Translations under genes and position numbers: made by a program
Shown: positions 17,429 to 27,147 of the stretch, piece by piece
Layout of the letters: the number at the start of each line of letters is the position of its first letter
How positions within the stretch are numbered: position 1 is the first letter of the stretch
Assembly (NCBI GenBank): GCA_965284565.1
Contig: OZ260100.1
Span: 1,364,001 to 1,428,000, forward strand
Direction of reading: 5' to 3'
Length of the DNA stretch: 64,000 nucleotides
From: BRH-c54 sp965284565
GTDB taxonomy: Bacteria > Bacteroidota > Bacteroidia > Flavobacteriales_E > Vicingaceae
The notes under the pieces: model-generated
What the model saw: only the letters and a program-made list of their open reading frames with translations
The model's database searches: none
What the model was told of the DNA's origin: nothing

Positions 17429-19759
17429 TTATCTAATAAGAGAGAGGGATCCTTTTTTATTATAGATTTCGCCATCATTACCCTCAGCGTTAATGATATA
17501 AAAGTAAGTGCCATCAGGAGCAAGAGATCCAGAAGGGCCTTTACCATTCCAATGGCTATCAAAATCGTCCCATTCAAAAATAGTTTGTCCCCATCTATTT
17601 AAGATTTGGCCATTAATAGATTTTAAATTGATAGATTTAACGACAAAAAAGTCATTACTTCCATCACCATTAGGAGTAAACACGTTAGGGATGAAGATAG
17701 AAGAAACTGAAGAAACTTCTATAGTAATGTAAGTAGTATCAAAACAAACACCATTAGTAGCAACTAACATAGCTTGATATGATCCTTCATTATAATATAC
17801 ATGAGTTGGACTAAAGGTAGTAGAAGTATCTCCATCACCAAAGCTCCAGAAATAATAATTAGCACCTATGCTATTGTTTCCAAAAAACACCTCAAGAGGA
17901 TGAATACCAGAAGTAGGTGTAGCATTTATAACGGCATTAATGCGATAAACAAAAACAGTAAAAGAACCAAGAATACTTTCACAATTTCCAGAAGACTCAC
18001 CAAAGTAAATGGTTATATAACCAGAAGAGTTAGAAGGGGTATAAATTAAAACAGTACCAGTATCAATTAAAACAGAACCGTTAGCATCTGCATACCAAGA
18101 AATAAGTCCATTACCAGAGCCAATAGCAGTTAAAGTTAAAACATCATTAGAGCAAATAGAATCAGGTCCAAGAACAGTAGGGGTTGGAGGTAGAGGATTA
18201 GCATTAATAGTAATATTAAGAGAATCAGAACAATTACCGTCTGTAGAATAAATAGTATAATTACCAGCACATAAATTATTAAAGGTGTTGCTTGGTGTCC
18301 AATTAACACCATCTATACTATATTGTGTAGCAGAATCTACAACATTAATAATTACAGAGCCATCACAAACAGAAGAACAACTAGTATTTGTGGTTGAAGT
18401 ATTAGCTATAGTGGCTGGACAACAAGATGCAGTAGTGACATCAATAGTGGCAATTCCTGGAGGGCAGCCGCTTCCGTCATCTACTTGTACTGTAAAAGTA
18501 ACTGTTCCTAAACCAGAAGGAGTATAGATAGGATTAGGGTCTGTTGGATTTGATAGTCCTGTTGTAGGAGACCACATGTAAATGTAAGGGCCTCCATTTC
18601 CTCCGAAACCAGTAGGGTTGCTCCCTAAAATCAAAGAATCTCCCATACAAATTGTTGTATCAATACCTGCATCTGCAAATGGTGGAGTATTAGGGTAAAC
18701 AGTGATAGGTATTACAGAAGCGATTATTGTATTACAACTGCTAACGTTAGTATCTCCAATAGTCATAGTTAATGTATAAGTTGTAGGTTGTGAAGGCCAT
18801 GCAGTAGGATAAGCACAAGTGTCACAACTAAAATTTGTTCCCACAATTATAGGGTCGCCTGCAATAGATTGCCATAAAAATGATGTATCTAATAAACAGC
18901 CTATTGGACCACATCCACCAGAACCTGGTGTGTAAGTCCATCCTAGTTGTGTAGAACCACAAAAATTAACTGGATTAGCAGTAAGCGTTAACGTTCCTGG
19001 AGTACCTGTGTTTGGATCACAAGCTAAAGCTGGAAGTAGATCTGCAATTAAGTCAATTACTGCATTATTATTAGGAGTACTTAAAATTCCAACAGAACCA
19101 CATGTTCCACTTAAAGGGAAGATATTAAAATCGCCATTTACAATTAAAGCTCCTTGACCAGAAATCATATCACCTGAACAAAATTTTACTCCAATTACGT
19201 CTCCAGTACCTATAGCTCCACCACAGGTATTGTTTGCTTCGTATAAAATATTTGGACCTGTTGCTCCTTGAAAAGGTCTAACAGCAGCACCGTAACTAAT
19301 AGTTGGGTTACATAATAAGTTAGAATAAGAATTATATTGAAAATTACCCGATTTGGTTGTTGTGTGATTAATAGAACCTCCAACAATTACTGTAGCATCA
19401 ATTAATTGATCAGCAAATGCAGCAGGGTTGGTACAACAAGAAACTTCAGATTGGATATAAACGGCACCTCCATTATTCATGTAATTAATTATAGGGTTAA
19501 GTGTTGTTGCATTTGGAGCCCCCATATTTCCAAAAATCCAAACCTGATCATATGTAGCGGGATTTATTGATGCAGGAATAGCATTTACTCTCAACACACT
19601 TGTTTGTGTAGCTAATAAGCGATTGTAGATGTTACTAGCATTGTTTTGTTGGTCACTAGAGAAATTATTGTTATAGTCAATAACTAATACATTACTTTGA
19701 GCAAAGAGTGATGATAATAATATTGTAAATAATGATGCAACAAGAAATATTTTTTTCAT
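17429..19759 (-). CDS. T9SS type B (gliding-motility-associated C-terminal) protein with PKD domain, 776 aa
   Basis: A signal peptide (cut after LFAQS, about 21) is followed by a domain of about 230 residues beginning NVLVIDYNNNFSSDQQ. This domain looks like an alpha/beta glutamine-amidotransferase-like fold (YDQVWIFGNMGAP). Ig-like or PKD-like segments rich in Cys and Gly follow, then a SprB-like unit (TSCSSVCDGSVIINVVDSATQYSIDG) and a PKD domain at about 620-690 (YFWSFGDGDTSTTFSPTHVY). The last 85 residues are the gliding-motility-associated C-terminal domain: FIPNVFTPNGDGSNDFF, RWGQTIFEW and DGTYFYII. This targets the protein to the surface through the type IX system. The ligand or role is unknown. 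Confidence 0.88.
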   Translation of the reverse strand: MKKIFLVASLFTILLSSLFAQSNVLVIDYNNNFSSDQQNNASNIYNRLLATQTSVLRVNAIPASINPATYDQVWIFGNMGAPNATTLNPIINYMNNGGAVYIQSEVSCCTNPAAFADQLIDATVIVGGSINHTTTKSGNFQYNSYSNLLCNPTISYGAAVRPFQGATGPNILYEANNTCGGAIGTGDVIGVKFCSGDMISGQGALIVNGDFNIFPLSGTCGSVGILSTPNNNAVIDLIADLLPALACDPNTGTPGTLTLTANPVNFCGSTQLGWTYTPGSGGCGPIGCLLDTSFLWQSIAGDPIIVGTNFSCDTCAYPTAWPSQPTTYTLTMTIGDTNVSSCNTIIASVIPITVYPNTPPFADAGIDTTICMGDSLILGSNPTGFGGNGGPYIYMWSPTTGLSNPTDPNPIYTPSGLGTVTFTVQVDDGSGCPPGIATIDVTTASCCPATIANTSTTNTSCSSVCDGSVIINVVDSATQYSIDGVNWTPSNTFNNLCAGNYTIYSTDGNCSDSLNITINANPLPPTPTVLGPDSICSNDVLTLTAIGSGNGLISWYADANGSVLIDTGTVLIYTPSNSSGYITIYFGESSGNCESILGSFTVFVYRINAVINATPTSGIHPLEVFFGNNSIGANYYFWSFGDGDTSTTFSPTHVYYNEGSYQAMLVATNGVCFDTTYITIEVSSVSSIFIPNVFTPNGDGSNDFFVVKSINLKSINGQILNRWGQTIFEWDDFDSHWNGKGPSGSLAPDGTYFYIINAEGNDGEIYNKKGSLSLIR

Positions 19760-19863
19760 AAATAATCGAATAAGAGATAATAGAGGCTTGTTAAAATAGC
19801 TTTTCTAGTTTTTCTTTTGACGTAATTATTATATTATATGTTGCATGACATAAAAATCTAGGA

Positions 19864-22800
19864 TTATTGTACTATAGTTACTTTTCCAATATTTTGGAAT
19901 TTTTTACCATTGGTATCTTTGTAGTTAAGTTTCCATACGTAGGTGCCATTTTGCACGACATTACCTTTGTAAGTACCGTTCCAGCCATCAAAAGGAGAGT
20001 AAGACTCAAAGATAACTTCTCCCCATCTATCGAAGATAAGGAAGGAGTAGCCATTTGGGCTAACACCAAACCCTTTAGGAGCGAAAAATTCATTTAAATT
20101 ATCACCATCTGGAGTAAAAGCATTAGGTACAAAGACCCCAGTTTCGCCATTAATTTTCACGAGTTTGGTAATAGAATCCGTGCAACCATTATCATTAGTT
20201 ACCAAAAGTGTAACCGGATAAGAAGCAGTATCCTCACCAGGGAAAGTAAAATTAGGATGCTGTTGAGCACTAGCACCAAGATTAGCAAAGTTCCATAGCC
20301 AAGAAGCGATATTAAACTGAGAAAGGTCAGTAAAATACACCAGCGGGTCAAAAAGCGTAACATCAAGAGGCGAATAAGAGAAGTTAGCCGTAGGATTTTC
20401 GAACACTTCGATATAAGCAGTTTGAGTTAACACCCCAGGACAGCCATTATTGTCAGTAACGAAAAGAGACACATCGTAAGTTCCAGGATTATTGTAAACA
20501 GTAGCAGTAGTATCACCACTAGTAATATTACCATTACCCAAATCCCAATAAAAAGTATCAATTAAAGCAGTATCCGTAGTATTATAAAACTCAACAGCTA
20601 AAGGAGCACAACCATTAAGCACATCAGCAGAAAAAGCGATGTAATTAATAGGAGCAGGCTGATTAACAGTAACAGTAATAGCTTCGGAACAACCATTAGC
20701 ATCACTAACAGTAACCGTAACATTACCAGCGACAAGGTTATTAGCCACAGGATTATTACCCACGCCATTCACTGACCAAGAGTAAGAATAAGCAGGCGTA
20801 CCCCCTTGCGGAGCTACAGCAATTTGACCATCACTATAGCCATTACAAGAAACATCAGTAACAACATTAGGAACAGTAATAGCAGTAGGCTCATTAATAG
20901 TAATGTTACCACCATTAACAGAGCAACCATTATCATCCTCAACCACTATTGTATAAGTACCTGGAGACAAGCCAGAGAAAACATTAGCAGTAGAAAAAGT
21001 AGTTCCATTATCAATACTATAATTTAAAGGAGCAGAACCACCAGTAGCAAAAATAGTGATGCTACCATTAGCATTATTACCATTATTAGCAGCATTACAA
21101 GAAACATCAACATCAACAATAGAGTCAATAACAAGCAAATCAGGATCAGTAAGGGTAATCATCACCGTATCCACGCAAGTATTATCATCGACAACACCAA
21201 CCACATAATTACCAGCACACAAATTACTAAAAGCCCCACTAGCTTGGAAGTTAACACCATCAATAGTATATTGGTAAACCCCTGTTCCACCAGCAGCACT
21301 AACATTTATTGTTCCATCACAAGCACCATTACAAAGCGGGTTAGAAGAAGTATTAAGCGTAAGCACTAAAGCATTAGGCTCAGTAATAGCAGTATCACCA
21401 GTAACAATACAACCAAGAGCATCCGTAACCGTAACCGAATAAAGATTAGGACAAAGCCCTGTTTCAGTATCAGTAGTACCACCAGAAGACCAGCTATAAG
21501 AGTAAGGAGTAGTACCACCATTAACCACAACAGCAGCAACACCATCGCAAGCGCCATTACAAGAAACATTAGTTGCGTTCATAGTAACAGATAAAGGAGG
21601 ATTAACAAATATCGTTACCGAATCAGAACCAAAACAATTATTAGCATCTGTAACCGTAACATAATAAGTAGTGGTATTAGTAGGAGTAACCGTAGGATTA
21701 AAAACAGTAGAAAAACCTAAGTTGCCATTTTCATCCCACGAATAAGAATAACCAGTACCATTAGGAGTAGCAGTTAAAGTATAAGAATCACCAAAACAAA
21801 TAGAATCATTTACACCAGCATCAACCACAAGACCCGGAGCCACGGTAACCGTAACAGTAGCTCTAGGACTCACACACCCATTAACAGTAGTTTGTACATA
21901 ATAAGCAGTAGTAGCAGTTAAAACAGGCGTAGTATAACTAGCAGTAGTTGCTAATAAGTTACCTCCCACAGCAGCATCGTACCATTCGTAAGTACCCCCC
22001 GGAGCAGTAGCCGTAAGCGTAGCTGTATTATTAGGGCAAATAGTAACATCAGCAGCAGTAGGAGCAGGTGGAGTAGGATTAACGGTAATGGTGTAAGTTA
22101 CAGGCGTACCCACACAACCGTTAAGAGTAGGCGTAACAGCAACAGTAGCAGTAACAGCACTAGCAGAAGTATTAGTAGCTGTAAAAGCAGGTGTATTACC
22201 ACTACCCGAAGCAGCTAAACCAATAGTAGTATTAGAGTTCGTCCAAGCAAAAGTAGCCCCAGCAGGCGTAGAAGTAAAAGCCGAAGCAGGTACATTAGCA
22301 CCATTACAGACCGTAATGTTAGTAATAGGATTAACTACAGGAATAGGATTAACCGTAATAATTACCGAATCATTACCAACACAATTGTTAGCATCCGTAA
22401 CAGTAACATAATAAGTAGTAGTAGCAGAAGGTGTAACTGTTGGATTATAAATAGTAGAAAAACCAGGATAACCAGTCTCATCCCAAGAATAAGAATAACC
22501 AGCACCATTAGGAGAAACCCCTAAGGTATAAGAATCACCATTACAAATAGTAGCGTCAAGACCAGCATCAACCACAATAGCAGAAGCTATAGTAACCGTA
22601 ATTGTAGCTCTAGGACTCACGCAACCATTAACAGTAGTTTGCACATAATAAGCAGTAGTAGTAGTTAAGACAGGCGTAGTATAACTAGCAGTAGTTGCTA
22701 ATAAGTTACCTCCCACAGCAGCATCGTACCATTCGTAAGTACCCCCCGGAGCAGTAGCCGTAAGCGTAGCTGTATTATTAGGGCAAATAGTAACATCAGC

Positions 22801-25014
22801 AGCAGTAGGAGCAGGTGGAGTAGGATTAACGGTAATGGTGTAAGTTACAGGCGTACCCACACAACCGTTAAGAGTAGGCGTAACAGCAACAGTAGCAGTA
22901 ACAGCACTAGCAGAAGTATTAGTAGCTGTAAAAGCAGGTGTATTACCACTACCAGAAGCAGCTAAACCAATAGTAGTATTAGAGTTCGTCCAAGCAAAAG
23001 TAGCTCCAGCAGGTGTAGAAGTGAAATTAGAAGCAGGCACATTAGCACCATTGCATACTGTAATGTTGGTAATAGGATTAACCACAGGAGTAGGGTTAAC
23101 GGTTATGGTATAAGTTACAGGCGTACCCACACAACCATTAAGTGTTGGTGTAACAGAAATAGTACTAGTAACAGTACTACTAGTAGTATTGGTAGCCGTA
23201 AAAGCAGGCGTATTACCACTACCAGAAGCAGCTAAACCAATAGTAGTATTAGAGTTCGTCCAAGCAAAAGTAGCTCCAGTAGGCGTAGAAGTAAAAGCCG
23301 AAGCAGGTACATTAGCACCATTACAAACAGTGATGTTAGTAATAGGATTAACCACAGGACTAGGATTGACAGTAATGGTATAGGTAACAGGTGTGCCGAC
23401 ACAACCATTTAAGGTAGGGGTAACAGTTATAGTGGCTGTAATAGGAGCAGTGGTATTATTAGTAGCTGTAAAAGCAGGCGTATTACCACTACCAGAAGCA
23501 GCTAAACTAATAGTAGTATTAGAGTTCGTCCAAGCAAAAGTAGCTCCAGTAGGCGTAGAAGTAAAAGCCGAAGCAGGTACATTAGCACCATTACAAACAG
23601 TGATGTTGGCAATAGGATTAACTACAGGACTAGGATTGACAGTAATGGTATAGGTAACAGGCGTACCTGGACAACCATTAAGTGTAGGCGTAACAGTTAT
23701 AGTGGCTGTTATAGGAGCAGTGGTATTATTAGTAGCTGTAAAAGCAGGCGTATTACCACTACCAGAAGCAGCTAAACCAATAGTAGTATTAGAGTTCGTC
23801 CAAGCAAAAGTAGCTCCAGCAGGTGTAGAAGCAAAAGTCGAAGCAGGTACATTAGCACCATTACAAACAGTGATGTTAGCAATAGGATTAACTACAGGAC
23901 TAGGATTGACAGTAATGGTATAGGTAACAGGCGTGCCTGGACAACCATTAAGTGTAGGGGTAACAGTTATAGTGGCTGTAATAGGAGCAGTGGTATTATT
24001 AGTAGCTGTAAAAGCAGGCGTATTACCACTACCAGAAGCAGCTAAACCAATAGTAGTATTAGAGTTCGTCCAAGCAAAAGTAGCTCCAGTAGGCGTAGAA
24101 GCAAAAGTCGAAGCAGGTACATTAGCACCATTACAAACAGTGATGTTAGCAATAGGATTAACTACAGGACTAGGATTAACCGTAATGGTGTAGGTTACTG
24201 GAGTTGGAGCTCCACTACAACCACTAGCGGGAGAAGATACAGTCACCGTACTTGTAATGGGAGTAGTAGTATTATTAGTAGCTGTAAAAGCAGGGGTATT
24301 ACCAGTTCCAGAAGCAGCTAAACCAATAGTAGTATTAGAGTTCGTCCAAGCAAAAGTAGCTCCTGCTGGAGTAGAAGTAAAATTAGAGGCAGGAACAGTT
24401 GCACCATTGCATACTGTAATATTAGCAGGTTGATTGATAGTAGTACTTCCTCCACCTGTTGCAGGAACAATACAGTCCATTAAAGCAATTCTTGAACCTG
24501 CGCCACATCCGTTGTGAGTTAAAGTAAAAACTGTTGCTCCTCCAGGAACTGTAATTGTAACCATACTTCCTGTAGTAGTAGCATTGTTATATAATAATCC
24601 AGTACCTCCATTAATTAATGAATATCCTGATCCGCAATAATTTGATAATGAAACTGTACCACAATTTGATGCAAAATAAAATTCTTCACAACTATTTGTA
24701 CCATTAAAAATAACAGATATTGAAGAAACTGGAGCACTAAAAGTTAAAGTAATAGATTGAGCGGCACTATTTAACCACCATGCTGGATTTGATGTTGGGA
24801 ACGGTTGCCCATTGCAAGAATAAGAAACGTCACTCAAAGTAGATACCCCTACAGTACTAGCACTTACTGTAATTCCTGATCCGGCACTAAAGTAAGGATA
24901 ACTTGTTGCCGATATCTTAGGAACTGATCCATAATTAGATAGATTACAGGGAGATTGAGCTTTACTTATCAATGGAAATACCACTAATAAAATAATTAAT
25001 TTTAAATATTTCAT
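19864..25014 (-). CDS. Giant T9SS type B adhesin-like protein with PKD-like, Ig-like and SprB repeats, 1716 aa
   Basis: A signal peptide (MKYLKLIILLVVFPLISKAQS) is followed by a 160-residue N-terminal domain. Next come six tandem PKD-like repeats of about 90 residues (INITVCNGANVPAS, ATFAWTNSNTTIGLAAS, TPVTYTITVNP). Then there is an Ig-like unit (TICPNNTATLTATAPGG), another Ig-like unit with DAGLDATICNGDSYTL, a seventh PKD-like copy and a second copy of both Ig-like units. Four SprB-like repeats (VSCNGACDG, SWSSGGTTDT) and two PKD domains follow. The C-terminal 90 residues are the gliding-motility-associated sorting domain (FVPNAFTPDGDNLNEFFAP, RWGEVIFES). It is secreted to the cell surface, and adhesion or gliding is the usual inference. 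Many repeats are almost identical at the DNA level. Confidence 0.92.
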   Translation of the reverse strand: MKYLKLIILLVVFPLISKAQSPCNLSNYGSVPKISATSYPYFSAGSGITVSASTVGVSTLSDVSYSCNGQPFPTSNPAWWLNSAAQSITLTFSAPVSSISVIFNGTNSCEEFYFASNCGTVSLSNYCGSGYSLINGGTGLLYNNATTTGSMVTITVPGGATVFTLTHNGCGAGSRIALMDCIVPATGGGSTTINQPANITVCNGATVPASNFTSTPAGATFAWTNSNTTIGLAASGTGNTPAFTATNNTTTPITSTVTVSSPASGCSGAPTPVTYTITVNPSPVVNPIANITVCNGANVPASTFASTPTGATFAWTNSNTTIGLAASGSGNTPAFTATNNTTAPITATITVTPTLNGCPGTPVTYTITVNPSPVVNPIANITVCNGANVPASTFASTPAGATFAWTNSNTTIGLAASGSGNTPAFTATNNTTAPITATITVTPTLNGCPGTPVTYTITVNPSPVVNPIANITVCNGANVPASAFTSTPTGATFAWTNSNTTISLAASGSGNTPAFTATNNTTAPITATITVTPTLNGCVGTPVTYTITVNPSPVVNPITNITVCNGANVPASAFTSTPTGATFAWTNSNTTIGLAASGSGNTPAFTATNTTSSTVTSTISVTPTLNGCVGTPVTYTITVNPTPVVNPITNITVCNGANVPASNFTSTPAGATFAWTNSNTTIGLAASGSGNTPAFTATNTSASAVTATVAVTPTLNGCVGTPVTYTITVNPTPPAPTAADVTICPNNTATLTATAPGGTYEWYDAAVGGNLLATTASYTTPVLTTTTAYYVQTTVNGCVSPRATITVTIASAIVVDAGLDATICNGDSYTLGVSPNGAGYSYSWDETGYPGFSTIYNPTVTPSATTTYYVTVTDANNCVGNDSVIITVNPIPVVNPITNITVCNGANVPASAFTSTPAGATFAWTNSNTTIGLAASGSGNTPAFTATNTSASAVTATVAVTPTLNGCVGTPVTYTITVNPTPPAPTAADVTICPNNTATLTATAPGGTYEWYDAAVGGNLLATTASYTTPVLTATTAYYVQTTVNGCVSPRATVTVTVAPGLVVDAGVNDSICFGDSYTLTATPNGTGYSYSWDENGNLGFSTVFNPTVTPTNTTTYYVTVTDANNCFGSDSVTIFVNPPLSVTMNATNVSCNGACDGVAAVVVNGGTTPYSYSWSSGGTTDTETGLCPNLYSVTVTDALGCIVTGDTAITEPNALVLTLNTSSNPLCNGACDGTINVSAAGGTGVYQYTIDGVNFQASGAFSNLCAGNYVVGVVDDNTCVDTVMITLTDPDLLVIDSIVDVDVSCNAANNGNNANGSITIFATGGSAPLNYSIDNGTTFSTANVFSGLSPGTYTIVVEDDNGCSVNGGNITINEPTAITVPNVVTDVSCNGYSDGQIAVAPQGGTPAYSYSWSVNGVGNNPVANNLVAGNVTVTVSDANGCSEAITVTVNQPAPINYIAFSADVLNGCAPLAVEFYNTTDTALIDTFYWDLGNGNITSGDTTATVYNNPGTYDVSLFVTDNNGCPGVLTQTAYIEVFENPTANFSYSPLDVTLFDPLVYFTDLSQFNIASWLWNFANLGASAQQHPNFTFPGEDTASYPVTLLVTNDNGCTDSITKLVKINGETGVFVPNAFTPDGDNLNEFFAPKGFGVSPNGYSFLIFDRWGEVIFESYSPFDGWNGTYKGNVVQNGTYVWKLNYKDTNGKKFQNIGKVTIVQ
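21600..23090 (-). repeat. 747-bp direct duplication inside the 1716-aa gene
   Basis: The unit PKD-like (270 bp) plus two Ig-like units (about 477 bp) occurs twice with an offset of 747 bases (for example tattaccact at 22194 and 22941). The middle of the unit, about 21925-22260 against 22672-23007, is almost identical. The flanks are more divergent. Confidence 0.85.
22820..24440 (-). repeat. Six tandem 270-bp PKD-like repeats
   Basis: The word tattaccact or its variant recurs at 22941, 23211, 23481, 23751, 24021 and 24297. The period is exactly 270 bases and then 276 for the first (N-terminal) copy. Copies 2-4 of the protein differ at only a few bases, which points to recent duplication or gene conversion. 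Open frames on the opposite strand repeat with the same period and are shadows. Confidence 0.9.
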
Positions 25015-25023
25015 AGTTTAGTT

Positions 25024-25042
25024 TTGTGCAGTGAATGCACAA
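25024..25042 (-). promoter_or_regulatory. 7-bp hairpin in the leader of the 1716-aa gene
   Basis: TTGTGCA and TGCACAA pair perfectly around a 5-base loop and end nine bases before the ATG at 25014. No U run follows on the minus strand. It may be a leader structure or an operator. Confidence 0.35.
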
Positions 25043-25077
25043 GACGTATTAATACTTAGATAGGATGCCTTGGTGAA

Positions 25078-26103
25078 TTAAAATAATTTTCCTTGATCGG
25101 TTTTGGAAAATACTTTGCCTAAATGTTTAAATGCTTTTTCGGTAGCTTCTCTACCTCTAGGGGTTCGCATGAGGAACCCTTCTTTTATTAGAAATGGCTC
25201 ATAAACTTCTTCAATAGTTCCTGCTTCTTCACTTACAGCGGTAGCTATAGTTGTTAATCCAACAGGACCTCCTTTAAACTTATCTATGATAGCACTTAAA
25301 ATACGATTATCCATTTCGTCTAATCCGTTTTTATCAACATTAAGTGCGTCCAAACCCATTAAAGCTATTGCTTTGGTTATTTTTCCATCTCCTTTTACTT
25401 GAGCAAAATCTCTAACCCTTCTTAATAAAGCATTAGAAATTCTAGGTGTCCCTCTGCTTCTTCTTGAAATTTCTTCTGCGGCAGATTGTTCTATACCAAC
25501 ATTTATAATATCGGCAGAACGATGAATAATTTTGGTTAACAAATCTGCATCGTAATATTCTAACCTAGAACTTATACCAAATCTAGCTCTAAGTGGAGCA
25601 GTTAGTAAGCCTGTTCTGGTAGTTGCTCCAACAAGGGTAAAAGGATTTAATTCAATTTGTACACTTCGGGCATTAGGCCCTGTGTCTATCATTATATCTA
25701 TTTTATAGTCTTCCATTGCTGAATATAAATATTCTTCTACAATAGGAGATAAACGATGAATTTCATCTATAAATAATACATCACCTTCTTCTAAATTCGT
25801 TAATAAACCTGCTAAATCACCAGGCTTTTCTAATACAGGACCTGAAGTTACTTTAAAGCCAACTTGTAGTTCATTAGCAATAATATTAGCCAATGTTGTT
25901 TTTCCTAATCCGGGAGGGCCATGTAGTAAAACATGATCTAAAGATTCTCCTCTTTGGCTGGCAGCTAGAACAAAAATCTTCAGGTTTTCCACTACTTTTT
26001 TTTGACCAGTAAAGTCATCAAAAGATAGTGGTCGCAATACTTTTTCTATCTCTTTTTCTGTGGGAGACAAGTTAGTTTTATTTGCGTCTAAATTTTCGTT
26101 CAT
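25078..26103 (-). CDS. ruvB: Holliday junction branch migration helicase RuvB
   Basis: 341 residues from the ATG at 26101-26103. Walker A is GPPGLGKTTLAN, Walker B is LFIDEIHRL, sensor 1 is GATTRTG, and the arginine-finger region is LRARFG. The C-terminal winged-helix domain reads YEPFLIKEGFLMRTPRGREAT. It is the hexameric AAA+ motor that works with RuvA (not in the window) on Holliday junctions. A TTG three codons upstream is in frame but sits inside the -7 promoter element at 26110-26117, so I prefer the ATG. The gene's 3' end is 63 bases upstream of the giant adhesin-like gene. Confidence 0.97.
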   Translation of the reverse strand: MNENLDANKTNLSPTEKEIEKVLRPLSFDDFTGQKKVVENLKIFVLAASQRGESLDHVLLHGPPGLGKTTLANIIANELQVGFKVTSGPVLEKPGDLAGLLTNLEEGDVLFIDEIHRLSPIVEEYLYSAMEDYKIDIMIDTGPNARSVQIELNPFTLVGATTRTGLLTAPLRARFGISSRLEYYDADLLTKIIHRSADIINVGIEQSAAEEISRRSRGTPRISNALLRRVRDFAQVKGDGKITKAIALMGLDALNVDKNGLDEMDNRILSAIIDKFKGGPVGLTTIATAVSEEAGTIEEVYEPFLIKEGFLMRTPRGREATEKAFKHLGKVFSKTDQGKLF

Positions 26104-26109
26104 AGGTTT

Positions 26110-26117
26110 CAAAGGTA
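26110..26117 (-). promoter_or_regulatory. TAnnTTTG -7 element for ruvB
   Basis: TACCTTTG on the minus strand ends six bases before the ruvB ATG, so the mRNA would be nearly leaderless. It also argues against the upstream TTG start. Confidence 0.55.
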
Positions 26118-26156
26118 AGTATATTCCAAAATTAGTAGCTAATTTAATTCAAAAAA

Positions 26157-26804
26157 TCATTCGGCAGGAATTTCTTTACCTGTAAAAGACCTAACAATAG
26201 CTCCTAAATAAACTTTTAGCTTTATTACATAAACTGGCGATGAAAAATTTTCTGTTATACTCCCGTTTTTGAATAGAATTAACCTGTAGCCTATACCTGT
26301 TCCTATTCCAAACCATTTTATAATTTTGTAATCAATTAACATAGCTGGTTCATAAGAAATTAGTGTCGTTCTTTTATTTTTTTGTAAATTTCCTTCTAAA
26401 TTCCTGTATTCTAAACTAGCTTCTCCAAAACCAAATTGTGTGGAGAGGTTAAACTCCCACTTTTTTGAAGAAAAATATACATACTCAAAATAAGGTGAGA
26501 AATAACCATAATTAAGATTGACTGGGATGGTATCGTTTTGTTCTATTATTTGAGATTCAGAATGAATAAGTAACTGGTTTATTCCTAATCCGACATTAAA
26601 CTTTCTATTAAAACTTAAGCCTATTTTTACACCTGTTGTCTTTACTTCAGTATTTCTTAAAAATGAAAAACGAGAATCAAATTTGAATTCAAATTTTGGT
26701 TTGCTAGAAAAACTTTTTTTAAACTCATTTTCAAATTTTTCGGGTTGAGCAATTAATAAACTTGAAAATAACACACAAATTAATAAACAAACAGTTTGTT
26801 TCAT
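26157..26804 (-). CDS. Exported beta-barrel-like protein, 215 aa
   Basis: A signal peptide (MKQTVCLLICVLFSSLLIAQ) is followed by alternating amphipathic strands, with YFSPYFEYVYFSSKKWEFNLSTQ and GIGTGIGYRLILF as examples. This suggests a small outer-membrane barrel. No family is recognised. It starts 13 bases after the stop of the 80-residue CAMCKA protein, so the two are likely one operon. It ends 54 bases before the ruvB ATG. Confidence 0.7.
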   Translation of the reverse strand: MKQTVCLLICVLFSSLLIAQPEKFENEFKKSFSSKPKFEFKFDSRFSFLRNTEVKTTGVKIGLSFNRKFNVGLGINQLLIHSESQIIEQNDTIPVNLNYGYFSPYFEYVYFSSKKWEFNLSTQFGFGEASLEYRNLEGNLQKNKRTTLISYEPAMLIDYKIIKWFGIGTGIGYRLILFKNGSITENFSSPVYVIKLKVYLGAIVRSFTGKEIPAE

Positions 26805-26817
26805 TTTTTAGTGAGTG

Positions 26818-27060
26818 TTAATTGGTGTTGGTACTTTTTTTAATGTAGTTTTTGTAAATAAAATAGCCTACAACCCCCACTAACAGATAAGGAAAAAACA
26901 TTAAGTATAAAATTCCGCTGTTTACACTTTCTGCTATAGCTCCACCACTTTCAGACTCAGACTCAACAACAGCTTTGCACATGGCACACTGAGCTTGGAT
27001 TATTTCTGATGAAAACAAAAAAAGAAGTAAAAGGGATATGTTTTTTATTAGACGATTCAT
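26818..27060 (-). CDS. Small exported membrane protein with CAMCKA motif, 80 aa
   Basis: The signal peptide ends at IIQAQ, and the mature part begins with CAMCKAVVESESESGGAIAESVN. A single membrane helix (about 50-69, LYLMFFPYLLVGVVGYFIY) and a short basic tail follow. The CxxC pair could bind a metal or form a disulfide. Similar short proteins are common in Bacteroidota, but no function is known to me. Its promoter lies inside a perfect palindrome (27061-27080). It probably forms an operon with the beta-barrel-like gene. Confidence 0.75.
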   Translation of the reverse strand: MNRLIKNISLLLLFLFSSEIIQAQCAMCKAVVESESESGGAIAESVNSGILYLMFFPYLLVGVVGYFIYKNYIKKSTNTN

Positions 27061-27080
27061 TACGCTACAAAATTAGCGTA
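27061..27080 (-). promoter_or_regulatory. Palindrome TACGCTA-N6-TAGCGTA wrapped around a -7 element
   Basis: Two 7-bp arms pair perfectly. The -7 element TAATTTTG (minus strand, 27075 down to 27068) occupies the spacer and part of one arm, seven bases before the ATG at 27060. This is an operator-like arrangement: a dimeric repressor here would cover the promoter. Confidence 0.6.
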
Positions 27081-27147
27081 TAATCTCCAATCTTTTAAGT
27101 TATTTTATTTTTTTTGTATTTCTTTCTATACCTTATAACAATTAGTA

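Noticed and set aside
23189..24193. Four near-identical open frames of 64-86 codons on the plus strand
   Set aside because: They repeat with the 270-base period of the PKD-like units on the other strand and have no independent start context; they are shadows of the adhesin-like gene.
22820..24440. Regular repeats that might be taken for a CRISPR array
   Set aside because: The 270-base period, coding content and lack of short unique spacers rule it out; they encode protein domains.
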